Below are positions 20,610 through 30,231 of a stretch of DNA of 64,000 bases, piece after piece; positions within the stretch are counted from its first letter, which is position 1; every line of letters begins with the position of its first letter. Position numbers and translations under genes: made by a program. Under the pieces are notes generated by a model that worked only from the letters and a program-made list of their open reading frames with translations, was not told the DNA's origin and did no database searches. Origin of the DNA: Bathynomus jamesi (lineage: Eukaryota > Arthropoda > Malacostraca > Isopoda > Cirolanidae); the NCBI GenBank assembly GCA_023014485.1, contig JAJOZX010000877.1, positions 310,001-374,000 of the forward strand. The letters are read 5' to 3'.

Positions 20610-21690
20610 ATTAAGTCGCACTTCCTGTCTTATCCACTTCTGTGCCAATGATCCCACTCTTCACTTCTCCACTCGCTTCACAAAGCCTCCCTCTCAACAG
20701 ACACTCAATGCTTTGCGCGTAGGACGGCTATGATACACTTGATACCTTTCTATCTCTGATTGAGGCAGAAAAAACCTTATGGCTTTCAGTGCCTCAAAAA
20801 CCAAATTCCTTCATCTGTCTATACGTCACAATCTCCCACGCCACTATCTCCTTACCTTCAACAATACACAACTCAATCCTTCCTCTTCTCTTAGAATTCT
20901 TAGCAATTCCTTTTCTCGTGATCTTTCCTGGAGAGATCACACATACGCTTCTCATGTTTGGGGTAGCTCAACCCACACAGCTCTATTTGACAGAGTGAAA
21001 TCAAAGTCTTTTCGTTTCATCATTTTCCTGCCTCTTACTGTCTTAAATCCCTCTCTCTTCGCTGTAATGTTTCCTCATTCTCTCTTTACTATCGCTGTTA
21101 TAACAGACATTGCTCTTCTGAACTCTCTAACTACATGCTTCCTCCTTTAAGGAGAGCTTGCAGTACCATACTTTCGACACATTCTCATTCCTTTTCTGTC
21201 CAACTCTCTAACGCAAGGGTTAATCGGTATTTTCAATCTTTCATCTACTCAACCGGTCAACTCTGGAACAATCTTCCTCAATCCATCTTTCGCCCTGTCT
21301 ATGACCTCCAATCTTTCAAACGCAGAGTGTCCAGGCATCTCGAAAACTCTGGGCCTTCATTTTGGCTCTCTCCTTCTCCTTCGTGCCTCTTCCTTTAAGG
21401 AGAGCATGCAGTACCCGACTTTCTTCAGAGTATCATTCCTTCCTTTTCTATCCGAGTCTCTAACGTAAGTGTTATTCGGTATTTTCAATTTTTCGTCTAC
21501 TCAACCAGTCAACTCTGGAACAATCTTCCTCAGTTCATCTTTTTCCCTATTTATGACCTTCAAACTTCCAAACACAGAGTGTCCAGGCTTTTCGAAAACT
21601 TTGAACCTTGATTTTGGCTCTCTTCTTCCTCTATGCGAGAGGGGATTTTGAAGGGCATTCGCCTTTGGCACCTCCTTCCTGCATACAAAA
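20610..21690 (+). mobile_element. LINE family C 3' end, copy 1, with internal tandem duplication
   Basis: Homologous to the 3' third of LINE C copy 2 (61530-62450). In patches it encodes DPTLHFSTRFTKPPSQQ (after the YADD box), FSRDLSWRDHTYASHVWGSS, PPLRRACSTILSTHSHSF, NARVNRYFQSFIYSTGQLWN and NLPQSIFRPVYDLQSFKRRV. The last 250 bp or so are repeated in tandem: 21143-21390 resembles 21394-21645, each starting CTCCTTTAAGGAGAGC or a close variant. The sequence stops at the Tigger element. Confidence 0.8.
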
Positions 21691-21698
21691 AATATATA

Positions 21699-22458
21699 CA
21701 GTAAACCCTCGTTCAACGCGGGGGTTAGGTTCCTCGAGAACGGCGCGTTATGGAATAAATGGGGATACGTGAACGCGGCCGCGTAAAGTCTCCCATTAAT
21801 ACTTAGCTACGTAGATTTTTTATTCACACATAAATGAATTTCCCTACCTATATTGTATATGAAATGAGACCATAATAAAATCATAAACATAATGATATTT
21901 ACATATGCTGAATAAAAATATATTAAATGAAAATAGCACGTATCTTTTCTTCACTCTTTCGGATGGTGTGTATGATAGACTCATTCATGTGATACTCGCG
22001 GCCAAGTGATGTTATGCTCATACCACCACGCAACTTATCTAGAATCTTTATTTTTTCGGCTAATGTCATAACCTTACGACTTTTCTTCTCTTCACTATCA
22101 CTTGTAGATGCTTTACGTTTTGATGCTATACTGCTGTCTAAGGGTAATAGCAAAACAACGGCAAAATACGACAAAAACAATCCAACACAACTTCACTGAA
22201 CTTAACGCGGTAGCGGGACTCAGACAAAGGGTGATGCGAGGGGTGACGCGAGAGGGAGGGAGATGCAGGAATGTTGGAGAGTGTAGGAGAAAATACAGAG
22301 CGCGCATTGGCACGCGTACAGTACTACTGTATTAGAGTGTGTTTGGCGGACCATGTATAATGAAATTTTCCGCTTTCGGCAAATAATTGTTCGCATTTAT
22401 TTTTTCGTGTATAAGCAAATTTGCGCTGAACAAACACGCGTTGAACGAGGATTTACTG
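21699..22458 (-). mobile_element. pogo/Tigger-like element, internally deleted
   Basis: Ends CAGTAAACCCTCGTTCAACG and inverse CAGTAAATCCTCGTTCAACG are flanked by TA (21697-21698 and 22459-22460), the standard pogo/Tigger arrangement. The second word pair AACGCG extends the inverted repeat inward. At 760 bp it keeps only a fragment of the transposase N-terminus, so it is non-autonomous. Confidence 0.92.
21930..22160 (-). pseudogene. Tigger transposase N-terminal DNA-binding remnant
   Basis: The minus frame encodes KRKASTSDSEEKKSRKVMTL followed by EKIKILDKLRGGMSITSLGR and NESIIHTIRKSEEKIRA. This is the psq/CENP-B-like helix-turn-helix that starts Tigger (TIGD-type) transposases. The DDE catalytic domain is absent, removed by the internal deletion. 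Confidence 0.85.
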
Positions 22459-22460
22459 TA

Positions 22461-23320
22461 TGTTAGACAAATTCCAGTTCCATTAAAGAACGCGAACACT
22501 GCACCTTCATTTAAGAGAGGTAACAGAGCCTCAGAATTATCGGCCAGTAGCTCTTACCTTCCACCTCATAAAGAGCTTTGAACGTATAATTAGAGGCAAA
22601 ACTACTTACTACATACAAGAAAAGAATTTATACAATCCAAACCAACATGGCTTCAGAGCTGGAAGATGATGACTATCACAGCTATTAGACCAACAGGAGA
22701 AAATACTGGAAACATTGTGTCGAGGACAAAGCATAGATGTAATACGAGTATACAGTATACTGACTTTGTTAAAGCCTTCGATAAATGTGACTTTGGAATT
22801 ATAGCACACAAACTTAAGAATACAGGAATAACTGAAAGTTGGGAAAATGGATATTTAATTTTCCTACTCAAAAAACACAAAGAGTGGTAGTAAATAGAGT
22901 TAAATCTGAAGTCTCAGAAGTCATGAGCTCTGTCCCACAAGTTATAGTATTAGCTCCCTTGCTGTTCATAATAATGATTGCAGACATTGATCATGTTTCG
23001 TAGATGAAACAAAGATATTCAAGGAAATATGAAACGAAGGTGATATAGAAAAATTACAAATGACATTGAAACGTTATTGAAGTGGACAGAAGACAACAAT
23101 ATGAAGTTCAACGAAGAAAAATTCCAACAGCCAAACTGATAACACCAAACTCACAAGTCAGGGATCTTGGAGTAATAATGCCGTCGAATGCAGAAATCAG
23201 AGAGCACTATAACATTAAAATTACAACAGCTAGAGAAATAAGGAGATTCATCTGGGAGAGCTTACACAGAAGAAAAGAAAACATGCTAAAATTATGGAAG
23301 AGTCTCGTCCTACTAATAAC
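22461..23320 (+). pseudogene. LINE A-related reverse transcriptase fragment
   Basis: In several frames: VPLKNANTAPSFKRGNRASE (finger block), TDFVKAFDKCDFGIIAHKLK (first catalytic Asp block), LAPLLFIIMIADIDH, WTEDNNMKFNEEKFQ-like, and RREIRRFIW / MLKLWKSLVL. Similarity to LINE A copies is clear but divergent, so it is probably a sister subfamily. Stops and shifts are frequent. Confidence 0.8.
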
Positions 23321-25567
23321 ACAGGCCTGCAAAATTAAATTGAGGGTCCTAAAAACTTTTTTGAAATTGTATGCTGGTTTTATAGGAATTTGGGGTGCTA
23401 AATCCAAAAACGGCCTCAGATTTGCTCCATCACGTATAGTTTTTTCACAATTTGCTATGACGTTTTTATGTTGTAATATGTTACTGAATAAAATAAGTAG
23501 TGAAGAATTACCACATGAAACCTATTTCCTGACCATTTCTGAATATATTTATTTTAAAAAACTATAAAACTTGGATACTTACATCTTTACTTAGTGAAAT
23601 GGCTTAGTAGTCCCGTTTTCTTTTGCCAGTGAAGCTGCGCCTGTTGCATTTCCTTTTGTGCGCTGCTTCTGGATTTTCACGATGCAGCATCCAGCAATAA
23701 TCCCCCATCATATTAACGTTCCACCGGCCTTGGTATCTCTTTTCCATCTCCTTAATGTCTTGATGGAAACGTTCTCCCTGTTCCTCACTTACTGCACCTA
23801 GATTTTCTGGGAAAAAGTCCAAGTGTGCATTCAAGAAATGAATTTTGATACTCATTGAGCATCCCAAAGCTTTGAATTTTTCCAGCATGTTTTCAACAAT
23901 GAGTGCATATTCAGGGTCCTTATTATTCCCAAGGAACTTAGTAACCACACTTTTGAAGGAATTCCAAGCCTCTTTTTCTACTTCAGTCTTCGTAGACAAG
24001 AAGTTTTCATCTGACAGCAGTCGTCTAATGTCTAGGCCTACAAAAATACCTTCTCTTAATTTTGCTTCTGATAGGTTAGGGAACTTCTTGCAGAGGTACT
24101 TAAAGCATTCTCCACTTTTTTCTAATGCCTTAACAAACTGTTTCATAAGGCCTAGTTTTATATGAAGAGGTGGTAGAAGTACTTTCTTTGGGTCAACAAG
24201 ATTTTTACGCAAAATATTCTTGCTTCCAGGTTCTAGAGATCTTCTTTGTGGCCAGTGTTTTTGCTCCCAATGTTGACTCTTTGCTCTGCTATCCCATTCA
24301 CAAAGGAAACATGGGAACTTAGTATATCCTCCCTGCTGCCCCAGAAGCATGCACAATACCTTAAGGTCTCCACAAATCATCCAGTGATGATCATAATATT
24401 TTATCTTTGTAAGAACCAATTCCAAATTCTCATGACTTTCTTGGAGATGTACCGAGTGACCAACAGGTACAGAGGCATACTTGTTCCCATTGTGCAAAAG
24501 AACAGCTTTTAGACTTCTTTTAGAAGAGTCGATGAAAAGTCTCCATTCATCCGCTTTGTACTCAATGCTAAATGCCTGTACCAAACCATCAGTATCACTA
24601 CAGTAAACTAAATTGCCCTCATGTGAAAAGTAGTGAATAAACTCCGTTTCTCTTCTTCTACACAAATATATCGATGTTCCAGCTGATAATAAATTTCTTT
24701 CTTTTAATCTGGAGCCTAAGAGTTCAGCAGATTCCTTGGATAATCCCAAATCTCTCACTAAATCGTTTAGTTCAGATTGAGTGAACAACTGGGGGTCTTG
24801 ACTTCCTATATCACACTGAAATTCTTCATGATCAGTATCTGAACCAGAATTACTAGGAAAATCTTCCAATGTTTCTGGTAGAAGCGGAACTGGAACTTCT
24901 GGCCCATGAGGAACAGATCGAAAAGCTGATGGAAGATTTGGATAGAATATGGCTTTCTTATTTTTTGAGTTATAGCCTTTAACATCACAAGAGCAAAAAT
25001 AGCAGTCATCACAGTGATTTTTTGGCTCCCTCCATACCATTGGCACACCAAATCTGAATGCTTTCTTTTTGCCTTTACACCATTTCCTTAGATCCTCTAC
25101 GCAAATAAAACAAACTTTGTGTGGTGCCCATGGTTTGTCTTGGTCTCCAAGTTTCATTCCAAAGTAGGCATGGTACACTTGCCTAATAAAATTTGTTACG
25201 TTTCTTTGATGTTTCTTGATCACAAATTCCCCGCATATGTAGCAGAAGCTGTCGGGACTGTTGACACATCCACGGCTAGCCATGATTCACAACTTACTAC
25301 AGTACCCGGAACACAATAAGAGTCTTGAATTTAATTTAATAAAGGCTAAATAAGGCTTTCTTAACACTATCAAAACACGCTAGTTCGCTGATATAAAACA
25401 CAAAAAACAACTCAAAATCACTGAAAAAATTCGCTTCGGATGAATCATTGTGCGCACGTCATGAAATCTGAGTAACAACTGACTCATACGGCTTGGCAAC
25501 CCAGTATTTATAGTCTCTTAGAAGTTTCTAGTAATTTCCGGAAATCTGGCATTTTCTCGAAATCGCT
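23320..25567 (-). mobile_element. Element E4 carrying an intact uncharacterised ORF
   Basis: Sequence foreign to the LINE lies between reverse transcriptase blocks LKLWKSLVL (left) and RDIANIEAIQSTF (right). It contains one long intact minus-strand gene (23604-25283) with about 280 bp of AT-rich sequence on each side. The left border near CAGGCCTGCAAAATTAAATT looks like an element end, but I cannot find its inverse at the right border near 25560. The right end may be truncated. Confidence 0.65.
23604..25283 (-). CDS. Uncharacterised zinc-finger, putative DDE-type protein, 559 aa, intact
   Basis: A single open frame starting MASRGCVNSPDS and ending SFTGKRKRDY. The N-terminus is Cys-rich: C14/C17, C58/C61 and C91/C94/C97/C99, which looks like a zinc-binding DNA-binding region. 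A second possible zinc site is C325-x2-C328-x9-H338-x4-H343. Acidic candidates for an RNase H-like centre are D252 (LFIDSSKRS), D306 (ICGDLKVL) and E501/E504 (EEQGERFHQD). I recall this type of protein as common and unnamed in arthropod and cnidarian genomes. Its placement as an insertion inside a LINE supports a transposase role. The absence of any stop suggests recent arrival or selection. Function is inferred. Confidence 0.72.
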   Translation of the reverse strand: MASRGCVNSPDSFCYICGEFVIKKHQRNVTNFIRQVYHAYFGMKLGDQDKPWAPHKVCFICVEDLRKWCKGKKKAFRFGVPMVWREPKNHCDDCYFCSCDVKGYNSKNKKAIFYPNLPSAFRSVPHGPEVPVPLLPETLEDFPSNSGSDTDHEEFQCDIGSQDPQLFTQSELNDLVRDLGLSKESAELLGSRLKERNLLSAGTSIYLCRRRETEFIHYFSHEGNLVYCSDTDGLVQAFSIEYKADEWRLFIDSSKRSLKAVLLHNGNKYASVPVGHSVHLQESHENLELVLTKIKYYDHHWMICGDLKVLCMLLGQQGGYTKFPCFLCEWDSRAKSQHWEQKHWPQRRSLEPGSKNILRKNLVDPKKVLLPPLHIKLGLMKQFVKALEKSGECFKYLCKKFPNLSEAKLREGIFVGLDIRRLLSDENFLSTKTEVEKEAWNSFKSVVTKFLGNNKDPEYALIVENMLEKFKALGCSMSIKIHFLNAHLDFFPENLGAVSEEQGERFHQDIKEMEKRYQGRWNVNMMGDYCWMLHRENPEAAHKRKCNRRSFTGKRKRDY

Positions 25568-26154
25568 TCACAAAAAAATCGAGACATTGCGAACATAGAA
25601 GCCATACAAAGTACTTTTGGAGGAAACGTAATGTGAAGACTACTGGTCTCGACTACAATCCCTTAACCTCTACTCTCTGGAAAGAAGATGCGAGCGGTAT
25701 AAAATAATATACATATTAGGGTGGTTTTATAAATCTGATTTCGGAATATCTGTTATGCCAACCCGGCATTTGGTGCCACTAGCTTAAAAAATGATACACT
25801 AACAAATGTTTTGAGATCAGGATATATTTAGGACTTGCTCAAAGCTATTTTGTTTTTTTGATAAAACCTCCATCCATTTTATTGCTATTGGGACACATTT
25901 CAAAAAAATGGAGCTGTTATGTGAAAAGCGTGCTGTCCATTTTGACAAATTAAATTATTAAAACATTGTAATAGGGGTTTCTTTCACACAACAGGTCATT
26001 AGACCCATCCCCGCTAATGACTGTGGTCCACAACCATCCGTGTTGGGGGGATATTTTATTAAAAAAATAATTTGTGTATTGTACAAAAACAAAACATTGG
26101 AATTTCTCCATTGACAATTTACATGACATATATTATTAGATAAATGCCAGATAA

Positions 26155-26631
26155 TCATTGTTGCTTGGTTCGCATGATGGCAGACTTCGTTGGTGACAAG
26201 AAGACCTTTCGGTGATCTTCAACGACTTTTAGAAGGAACTGCTTCTGCTCTTTGCTGCGTGTGAGAGATGCATTGAACTCCTGGATGAGTGCACCGCGTT
26301 GTGCAAGGTCGTTGATCACTTTCACGGGCCGGACAGTAGCCTGGCTCCTCCTGTATGATTCACGCACTTGCCAAAGTGTTGGACCCTCCTCCAAGAAATT
26401 TTGAGGCAGTTCAAGTATTTCAAAAAACTTCAGAGTTGACATGGTTACAAAATCGTGTAATTCTTTCCCACATACCTGGCTAACTGGAGACCCGATTTTG
26501 TTTTTCAGGGCATTTACCATCTGCCTCTTCTCCTCTGATGCAACACTGTCATCGAAGAAACCGAAGCCTACCAATGTTTCTGATAGATACCAAAGATGGC
26601 GGCTGAATGCTGTGCTGACAGCCTTAGATAT
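26155..26631 (-). pseudogene. E3 putative transposase, C-terminal part
   Basis: The C-terminal piece after the gypsy insertion: SKAVSTAFSRHLWYLSETLV, GFGFFDDSVASEEKRQM, a middle PQNFLEEGPTLWQ, and the end RKVFLSPTKSAIMRTKQQ before the stop. Removing the gypsy element and one copy of ATAT joins it in frame to ALANYADKD at 39131. No stop occurs within this piece. I do not recognise the domain; it sits where E1 and E2 carry their RWLT and C-terminal blocks. Confidence 0.7.
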
Positions 26632-28469
26632 TGCTGCGGTGGCTGCGTAGGCCGTAGTCCCCAAGTAGGTATCTGTTTTGTCGAACCACCCAGCACCTTT
26701 TCACGTTTCTGGGTTCGGGATAGTCAAGAGACTGGGCAAAGATGTAATCTCCTCTGGTATCTAGGAATGCCTCTCTGGTCAGTGGTTTATTTCCAGATTA
26801 TTCGGGTCCGACTCGCACGTTAACTGTAAAGGACTTCCCCTAGTGCAGGTGTCTCAATCTGACTCTCCACTGAGTAGGAGACCCAACCACTCAGTGTCCA
26901 AGAAAGGGCTGGAATTCAAAGATAGACCTAATAGAAGTAAACTACTCGTTGTGTTTTTCTCTTTATTCTATCTGAAATAAACAACTATTCAGTGTGACAG
27001 TATAAACATAACAAATGGACTGGCAATGAATCACAATTAACAGAACCTCTGGAGCCCCAATAACCCTTAGTGAGATTTGGCAGAAAGGATAGAAAACAAG
27101 TGGGAGACAAGTACAAGTACCGGAAATGACTTGCACAGAATGTTAACCCTTGTCCCAGCCTAGCTACCCTCCAAACTTGACCCCCCCCCTTTATGACCTG
27201 AGTTCCAATTCCTTTATTGGCTGGCTAGTTAGTGGGGGTAGGGTCACAGGCCTGATTTCAGGGCAGATCCAGTGGCCAACAGTGGTTGACACAAACTGCG
27301 TAGCTCCCACTGGATGGGATCCACAATCCAAGCCTGACGAATCTGGACCACGTGAGTTGAATCCCAACTGGTTGCCTAGACAACACAAGATTATTAGTTA
27401 CATGCACCAAGCACCATTAATCACAATAATAACATAACATAACAGGCAATTAATCACAAACATTAACTGGAATCATGACTTCATAATTGATCACTGGAAA
27501 ACATAATTTACTCATGAAATCAAAGCACATAAATAATAAATAACCAACATAAAAAATAATAACTATAAACATTGACAATTATGGCAAACCTATCTCACAT
27601 GAATTAATCAACCTATAATCAGTGCCAAACAAGCATGGGCAAAAACCTAACTCTGGAATAATATGACTGGTGACCTATAATAATGATAATTGGTTCTCTA
27701 GCTAGTTACATGACAGGGTGGCAAACCTATCTATACTCAGTCACAGTTTCAACAACCTATATATATGTCTACTTTTAATAATAATAATTAACAATGATAA
27801 TGATGGTGAAATACAAATGACAACACCACAATAACTAGGAATAAAGATTATGAACAAATCTTTATTCCTATTGTACTCTAGCCAAGGATTACAAGGATTA
27901 CGAAGACCTCATACCTTTAAAGGCTTTCCACACTTCCTTGGCTTCTAACAAGACTCTGGAATAATATGACTGGTGACCTATAATAATGATAATTGGTTCT
28001 CTAGCTAGTTACATGACAGGGTGGCAAACCTATCTATACTCAGTCACAGTTTCAACAACCTATATATATGTCTACTTTTAATAATAATAATTAACAATGA
28101 TAATGATGGTGAAATACAAATGACAACACCACAATAACTAGGAATAAAGATTATGAACAAATCTTTATTCCTATTGTACTCTAGCCAAGGATTACAAGGA
28201 TTACGAAGACCTCATACCTTTAAAGGCTTTCCACACTTCCTTGGCTTCCAACAGGACACGTCCGTATTAATAATCATAAATTGTCTGGATGTTACGCTAG
28301 GTTTTTTTTTAATGATTGTAACTAAACTCCTGTGGGGAGAGAAAAACTTGTGAGAAGAACCAGATAGGACTTCAAAATTAGGGTGGGGTTTTTGTGAAAA
28401 ATTCCACAACCCTCAAAAGGGGAATTTGAAAATCAAGGGGGGGTTGTGAGAAACTTCACAACCCTCACA
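26632..28469 (-). repeat. 3' LTR (1,838 bp) of the Ty3/gypsy element
   Basis: Matches the LTR at 37623-39126 closely over its length, but is 334 bp longer, mostly because of an extra copy of a 303-bp segment (27650-28254). Point and small indel differences between LTRs show time since insertion. Confidence 0.93.
27650..28254. repeat. Tandem duplication of about 303 bp inside the 3' LTR
   Basis: Copies 27650-27951 and 27953-28254 both start ACTCTGGAATAATATGACTG and are nearly identical. The other LTR has a single copy (38617-38910). The duplication therefore arose after, or in one LTR during, insertion. Confidence 0.93.
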
Positions 28470-28483
28470 TTCCTTCCCCCTAA
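28470..28483 (-). other. Polypurine tract
   Basis: On the minus strand AGGGGGAAGGAA lies directly before the 3' LTR start TGTGAGGG. This is the expected plus-strand priming site of an LTR retrotransposon. Confidence 0.85.
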
Positions 28484-29733
28484 GAAAAAACCCCTCTCAC
28501 AATTCTTTCTTCCTTCATGGTCTCTACCAGGATAATGCATCTATTGACAATCTAAACATGGGAGTATACATTATAAAGTTATTGCATCAAAACCATGCTG
28601 ACCCTCCCAGTTAGTTAACCTACACTTACATTAAAACTCCATAGTACCACAAATTATTACAGACTTATTTAATGACAATTGCTTTACTCAAACTGGCCAA
28701 TTATAACAAATAGGGAAAAACCATTTACATCACCAAGTCAACTTAGCAAAATGCCCAAATCTCACTATTACAGTAATCAATTTGGTACCACTAACATTGT
28801 ACATTAATTCCAGAATATTGTAGCTACCACTAAACCTTATACATTACTTCCAAATATGTACATGGTAAATACTGGCATTTTTTTTTTTTTTTTTTTAGCA
28901 CCACTTTTGTTTCACTTAACCTACACATTGTTCACTGGTATAACCTCCTTGCTTCTGGCACAACGTACAGTTTCCGCCCAGAAATCCTCCAACCCCCTTT
29001 TGGGTCACAACATTCACTGTTTTTCTTGCTTGATTCACTTCACACTCTCTATTTCCCTTAACACTGGATCAAGAGACCAGGACCCATAAATTTGACTGTA
29101 GTGTTCTTCCCACACTATACCATGGGAGAAATCTGGCCAATAACCCCTTTGTTCATCCACCACTCCAGCCAGGTGTATTCACTCAACTCATCTGGGAATT
29201 CAAGTTGGGAGTTTTTTTTTTTTTTTTTTTTTTTCAAAAAACCAGAGTATCAGTAGGAACAGTGAAAAAGAAAAGAAGGAAAACCAAATCAAGGCTAGAA
29301 GTGCCACCTTATTCCTGTCAAAGGAAACTAAATGAAAGAAAAGAATGGGCCAAATCTTCAGTCTAACCCCTCCCCGGCGTTTTTTTTCAAACGACTGGCA
29401 TGTCAATTAGTAGTAAGTCAGTAGCATGCATCATTCCATATCTTTCCCTCAGAGGTTTATCCATGCTGCTTACTCCCCTAGAATAATTAATTATTGACCC
29501 CTTCAGAACAAAAGGTTCACTAACTACCCATCCCCTGGTTATACACCCAAAATAAAGCAGAAATCAATGAATATAATCCATCCCTACATCCCTTTCGAGG
29601 GCCGAGTACATTGGGTATCCTCTCACAGGCAAGAAAACCCCAAATCTAGTCATTTTAGGGTGTATTTTATAACAGATTTACCCACAATTCAGTTTACTCT
29701 GTTGCCTCTGATTCTGTACTCAAGGGTCTGTGG
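28484..29733. other. Internal 3' non-coding region of the gypsy element
   Basis: About 1.25 kb between the tail ORF and the polypurine tract. It contains T-homopolymers near 28879 and 29215 and no supportable ORF. It may be an untranslated region or a lost gene. Confidence 0.6.
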
Positions 29734-30204
29734 TTATACATTTGGTAATTCTGCAGGATTGCCACAGGAGCGTGTGAATGGCCGGTTGAGCCCTGACTGG
29801 GGTAAGTTAAGTTCCTCTGATCGTGACTTCTTGGTCTCAGTTTGGAAATGACGATGATGGCTAGTCCAGGCACGAACCTTTTGTCTATACTCATTTAGTA
29901 TCTCCTGACACGTGGTGAATCCTGAATGCACAGGGCTAAAACTAACACGGCAAGACTGAGATCGAGGAACTTGAGGTGAGCCGGGCATGGAATCGGTGAA
30001 CCCAAGGAACGAATTCTCCAAAGTACTCAATGCATCATTAGTTAGGTCTAGCGACTGTTGTACAAGTCTCAATGATTGCCGGGCCAATTTTAATCCATCT
30101 AATGGAGCATCGTCTTCCAGTGTATCCATATGTTCATGCAAATCTGTCACATTACCCTGGAACTCAGTTTCCCCAGACTCATTTTCAGAAACAGCACCCC
30201 ACAA
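29734..30204 (-). CDS. Gypsy element tail ORF, unknown function
   Basis: A 156-residue frame directly after the pol frame, probably part of the same polyprotein or a small extra ORF. It is acidic and Ser/Thr-rich (ESGETEFQGNVTDLHEHMDT, LTNDALSTLENSFLGFTDSM) with a basic segment near the end (EYRQKVRAWTSHHRHF). It has no signal peptide or transmembrane segment, so it is not env-like. I recognise no domain. Confidence 0.5.
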   Translation of the reverse strand: MWGAVSENESGETEFQGNVTDLHEHMDTLEDDAPLDGLKLARQSLRLVQQSLDLTNDALSTLENSFLGFTDSMPGSPQVPRSQSCRVSFSPVHSGFTTCQEILNEYRQKVRAWTSHHRHFQTETKKSRSEELNLPQSGLNRPFTRSCGNPAELPNV

Positions 30205-30231
30205 CTGATTTTCTTGTAGTGGGGATATGGT

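Noticed and set aside
28850..29250. Envelope-like gene in the gypsy element
   Set aside because: The region between the tail ORF and 3' LTR has homopolymers and no ORF with signal peptide or membrane anchor.
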